Below, in pieces: positions 61,156 to 64,000 of a stretch of DNA of 64,000 nucleotides. Numbering within the stretch: position 1 is the first letter of the stretch; each line of letters starts with the position of its first letter. This stretch comes from Rhizobacter sp. (GTDB lineage Bacteria > Pseudomonadota > Gammaproteobacteria > Burkholderiales > Burkholderiaceae_C), in assembly GCA_025350965.1 (NCBI GenBank), contig JANXWV010000119.1, forward strand, positions 1 to 64,000. Reading direction: 5' to 3'. The notes beneath the pieces are model-generated. The model did no database searches. It was not told the origin of the DNA and worked only from the letters and a program-made list of their open reading frames with translations. Made by a program: the position numbers and the translations under genes.

Positions 61156-62184
61156 ATGAGTGAAGCCGCGACCATCTACGAGGTTGCCGACACGGCCAAT
61201 GTGTCGGTGCGCACCGTCTCGCGCTACCTCAACGACCCGACCTGCGTGTCGAAGAAGACCTCGGCTCTCATCGTGGAGGCGATGCGCAGCTTGCAGTTCC
61301 GCCCGTCCAAGGCCGCACGTGCACTCAAGGGCGTCAAGCCCAACCTGATCGGCGTGGTCTCCGACCGCATCACCACCAGCCCCGATTCGTTCGAGCTCAT
61401 CAAAGGCCTGCAGCTCGCCGCGAAGGACCTGGGCAAGCGCCTGCTGATCGCCGAATGCGCCGGCGTAGAAGACGAGGTGCCGCCGCTGATCGACGAGTTG
61501 ATCGAGCACCGCGTCGACGCCCTTATCTTCGCCACCCACTTTCACCGCCCCATCGATCGGGCGTTGCTCGATCTGGCGGCCGGCACGCGCCTCGTGCTCT
61601 TGAATTGCTATGCGCCGCGCGGCGACCACCCCAGCGTGCTGCCGAATGACGAGCAAGGCGCCCACGACGGTCTTGCGCACCTGTACGCGCTCGGGCACCG
61701 CCGCGTCGTCGTGTTCGAACTGTTCCCCGACATGCGCGCCACGCAACTGCGCCACCGCGGTTGTGTGAAGGCGGCGCGCGACGCGGGGCTGCATGAGCCG
61801 GTGTTCGTGCAAGGCTCGCAAGGCGCCCTCGCCGGGGACGAGTTCGCCGCCATCGACGCGCTCGTGGGCCAGGTGCTGCTCGAGCACCGGCCGACTGCCC
61901 TCTTTGCGGGCAACGACAAGATGGCCGCGCGCATCATCCAGTGCTTGCACAAGCGGCAGGTCGCCGTGCCGAGCCAGGTGTCCGTGCTGGGCTTCGACGA
62001 CCACGCGATGCTGGTCCACGCCACCGACCCGCCGCTCACCAGCGTTCGCCTTCCATACCTCCAGATGGGTCGCCGGGCCGCCGAGGTGGCTTGCGACGAG
62101 ACCGCGTCGGGCACGTTTCGCGAACGCTGCGATGTGCAGGTGCGGGCCTCGGTCGAAGCGCCACCGCGCGGCAGGGCTCGATGA
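61156..62184 (+). CDS. LacI-family transcriptional regulator of the fructan locus
   Basis: 342 residues. The N-terminal LacI helix-turn-helix is TIYEVADTANVSVRTVSRYL with hinge helix SKAARALKGVK, followed by a periplasmic-binding-protein-like sensor (NLIGVVSDRI, ALFAGNDKMAARIIQ, VSVLGFDDHAML, LTSVRLPYLQMGRRAAEVA). It is transcribed divergently from GH32 with two identical operators between them. Its stop overlaps the start of the sugar-binding protein gene (ATGA), so repressor and transporter are coexpressed. The inducer is probably fructose, sucrose or a short fructan. ATG 61156 is preferred; 61114 is possible. Confidence 0.92.
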   Translation: MSEAATIYEVADTANVSVRTVSRYLNDPTCVSKKTSALIVEAMRSLQFRPSKAARALKGVKPNLIGVVSDRITTSPDSFELIKGLQLAAKDLGKRLLIAECAGVEDEVPPLIDELIEHRVDALIFATHFHRPIDRALLDLAAGTRLVLLNCYAPRGDHPSVLPNDEQGAHDGLAHLYALGHRRVVVFELFPDMRATQLRHRGCVKAARDAGLHEPVFVQGSQGALAGDEFAAIDALVGQVLLEHRPTALFAGNDKMAARIIQCLHKRQVAVPSQVSVLGFDDHAMLVHATDPPLTSVRLPYLQMGRRAAEVACDETASGTFRERCDVQVRASVEAPPRGRAR

Positions 62185-63437
62185 GATCGCTAGGGCTGTC
62201 GCTCTGTCTGTCGGCCGGCTTCCTGGGCCTGAACGCCGCCACCGCGGCGCCCATCGACATCAAGGTCTGGCGCCATGAAACCGGCGACAGCGACATGCAG
62301 GCCAGCGCCGGCGCAGAAGCCCGCTTCAACAGCCGGCAGGCCGCGTACCGCGTCGTCACCGAAACCTTGCCGCAGGGCTCGTACCAGCAGGCTGTGGTGG
62401 CAGCGGCCATGACCAAGAAGCTGCCCTGCGTGCTCGACCTCGACCAGCCCACCGTACCCAACTTCGCGTGGGCCGGGCACATTCAGGCGCTCGAAGGCGC
62501 ACTGCGGCCAGCGGGGGCCGATGCGCTGATTCTCGGCGCTCGCTCCACCTACCGGCACCGGCTCTACGCCGTCGGGCAGTTCGACGTGGCGTTGGCGCTC
62601 CTGGCGCGCAAGAGCGTGCTGGCGCAACACGGTGTGCGCCCCGCCACGATCAACCAGCCGTACAGCGCCGAGGAGTTCCGCAACATCCTGCGCAAGCTCA
62701 AGCGCGAAGGCTTCAACTACCCGCTCGACCTGAACGCACAGTGGGGTGGCGAATGGGTGTCCTATGCGTTCTCACCCTGGCTGCAAAGTGCCGGCGCCGA
62801 CCTCATTGACCGCAGAACCTTCACCGTGGTCGACGGCCATCTCAACAGCGAAGCCGCGCTCACTGTCGTCGACTACTACCGCTCGCTGTTCGACGAACGC
62901 CTCGCGGCGCGCAAGCCGGTCGACGACCAGTCGTTTCCGAGTGGCCGAGCCGCCTTCCACTACACCGGCTCGTGGGCCGCGAAGGACTACCGCAAGGCCA
63001 TCGGGGCCGACCTCGCCATTCTGCCGCCACCGGCCTTCGGCGCCAGGCCGCGCATCGGCGCCGGCTCATGGCAATGGGCGGTGGCCAGCAGCTGCCCGCA
63101 CCCCGAAGGCGCACGGCGCTTCATCGAACATCTCATCAGCACCGACGAGATCGCCGCGTTCTCGCGAGCCACCGGCCTGATGCCGACCAGCGAGGCAGCT
63201 GCCGACGCGACCGACCTGTACCGCAAGGGCGCGTTCGGCCGCGACTTCTTCGAGTTCGCTCGCACTTTCGCGGTGGTGCGGCCCGAGACGCCGGGGTATC
63301 CGATGATCTCCAGCAGCTTCGAGCGGGCTCTGAAAGACGTGCGCGAAGGCGCCGACGCCGCCGAAGCGCTCGACCGAGCGGTCGAAGCCATCCAGCAAGA
63401 CCTGAAGCGCAACCGCAACTATGGCTTCCAGCCCTGA
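62181..63437 (+). CDS. sugar ABC transporter substrate-binding protein
   Basis: 418 residues with a signal peptide (LGLSLCLSAGFLGLNAATAA). CUT1-type binding protein: IDIKVWRHETGDSDMQASAG, VVTETLPQGSYQQAVVAAAM, LPCVLDLDQPTVPNFAWAG, HYTGSWAAKDYRKAIGADLA and GAGSWQWAVASSCPHPEGA. The start overlaps the LacI stop by 4 nt and the stop lies inside the permease coding region (17 nt overlap). It should capture fructose or fructo-oligosaccharides delivered to the periplasm by the TonB receptor and GH32 enzyme. Confidence 0.9.
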   Translation: MRSLGLSLCLSAGFLGLNAATAAPIDIKVWRHETGDSDMQASAGAEARFNSRQAAYRVVTETLPQGSYQQAVVAAAMTKKLPCVLDLDQPTVPNFAWAGHIQALEGALRPAGADALILGARSTYRHRLYAVGQFDVALALLARKSVLAQHGVRPATINQPYSAEEFRNILRKLKREGFNYPLDLNAQWGGEWVSYAFSPWLQSAGADLIDRRTFTVVDGHLNSEAALTVVDYYRSLFDERLAARKPVDDQSFPSGRAAFHYTGSWAAKDYRKAIGADLAILPPPAFGARPRIGAGSWQWAVASSCPHPEGARRFIEHLISTDEIAAFSRATGLMPTSEAAADATDLYRKGAFGRDFFEFARTFAVVRPETPGYPMISSSFERALKDVREGADAAEALDRAVEAIQQDLKRNRNYGFQP

Positions 63438-64000
63438 CCGTTTCGGCCATGCCCGCTGGGCCGAGGTGGCCACGATGGTGGGCCCCGCGCTGCTGCTGTT
63501 CTTCGGCTTCGTGCTCGTGCCGTTCGTGATGGCGGTGGGCTTCAGCTTCACCAACGTCAAGCTGCTGCAAACCGACCGCATCGAGTGGACTGGCCTCGAC
63601 AACTACACCCGCATGTTTGCCATCAAGGTGGTCGAGGCGCCGCCTGCGGTCAACGCGGTCGAAGCGCACATCCCATCGCGCCAATGGCGCCGGCTGAAGC
63701 GCGCCGAGCCCGCCGCGCACGAGGGCTACCAGTTCCTGACCGACGTGGCCTGGGGCGACACGCGCTACCTGATCGTGGCACGCGACCCACAGTTCCTGCG
63801 CTCGGTCGCGAACACCTTCCTGTTCGCGCTGCTGGTGGTGCCGATCCAGACAGCCCTCGCGCTGGCGATGGCGCTGTGGGTCAACCAGCACTTCCGTGGC
63901 CGGGTGGCGCTGCGCACGGTGTTCTTCTCGCCGGTAGTTACTTCGATGGTGGTGGTCTCGGCCGTCTGGGGGCTGATCTTGCACACCGAGGCGGGCTTGG
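63421..64000 (+). CDS. sugar ABC transporter permease (MalF type), 3' partial
   Basis: About 193 residues are visible before the window ends; start ATG 63421 lies 17 nt inside the binding-protein gene. The first membrane helix is VGPALLLFFGFVLVPFVMAV, then SFTNVKLLQTDRIEWTGLDN, the usual MalF lead. Between DNYTRMF and DPQFLRSVANTFLFALLVV is an insertion of roughly 50 residues (including HIPSRQWRRLKRAEPAAHEG) where typical members have fewer than ten. The second and third helices follow (LALAMALWVNQHFRGRV, VVTSMVVVSAVWGLIL). It belongs to the LacI-regulated operon. Confidence 0.88.
   Translation, partial: MASSPDRFGHARWAEVATMVGPALLLFFGFVLVPFVMAVGFSFTNVKLLQTDRIEWTGLDNYTRMFAIKVVEAPPAVNAVEAHIPSRQWRRLKRAEPAAHEGYQFLTDVAWGDTRYLIVARDPQFLRSVANTFLFALLVVPIQTALALAMALWVNQHFRGRVALRTVFFSPVVTSMVVVSAVWGLILHTEAGL

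Overview
The window is GC-rich, densely packed DNA with the gene families and order of a betaproteobacterium of the order Burkholderiales (Rhizobacter/Piscinibacter/Leptothrix-like relatives are plausible; the sequence alone does not fix the genus). I saw no rRNA, tRNA, CRISPR array, phage or intact insertion sequence. Both ends cut genes: an M20 amidohydrolase at the left edge and an ABC sugar permease at the right edge.

Layout. 1-6.3 kb: amidohydrolase, a DUF2817/M14-type peptidase, then leftward GST, HAD hydrolase, pgi and tal. 6.3-13.7 kb: a leftward polyol (sorbitol/mannitol/arabinitol) operon with binding protein, two permeases, ATPase, long-chain polyol dehydrogenase, SmoS-type sorbitol dehydrogenase and an AraC regulator, with a perfect 30-bp palindrome behind the binding-protein gene. 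13.8-20.8 kb: S9 peptidase and an AfuABC/FbpABC-type ABC transporter with a double-length permease and an embedded cysteine hydrolase. 21-24.5 kb: an M4-like metallopeptidase, an HAD-like protein ending exactly where the peptidase ends, and a Bug-family binding protein. 24.6-26.9 kb: zwf and a HexR-type regulator, with a HexR-like box upstream. 26.9-27.8 kb: a broken periplasmic binding-protein gene and no intact gene.

27.8-45.8 kb is the most unusual part. Fifteen or sixteen same-strand genes, mostly overlapping by 4-17 nt, run from apbE through a 1005-residue HzsA-like propeller/cytochrome lipoprotein, a second lipoprotein with a CX4CH motif, an SH3/beta-barrel protein, a beta-barrel protein, a TlpA thioredoxin, a DUF4266 mini-lipoprotein ending in GCGCN and a DUF3570 protein. 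They continue into a periplasmic protein whose N-terminus is invaded by a palindromic repeat, two large TPR proteins, a small conserved protein, one ExbB, two ExbD (one lacking the proton-carrying Asp), an AgmX/TonB-type protein and a further TonB-domain protein. I infer a surface redox apparatus coupled to a dedicated proton-motive-force transducer. I know of no characterised function for it.

45.8-53.2 kb: a PotABCD-like transporter, GntR regulator, allantoinase-like deacetylase and divergent allantoin/hydantoin racemase, with a perfect palindromic GntR-type operator between the divergent units, then a VapC-like gene that lost its first catalytic motif. 53.7-64 kb: a fructan locus. A three-repeat, 12-cysteine lipoprotein, a TonB-dependent receptor and a GH32 enzyme run leftward. 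A LacI regulator and a sugar ABC importer run rightward. Between them are two identical, inverted 17-bp operators. Together these could bind, import and cut fructan and feed the products to the sugar-phosphate enzymes (pgi, tal, zwf) at the other end of the window.
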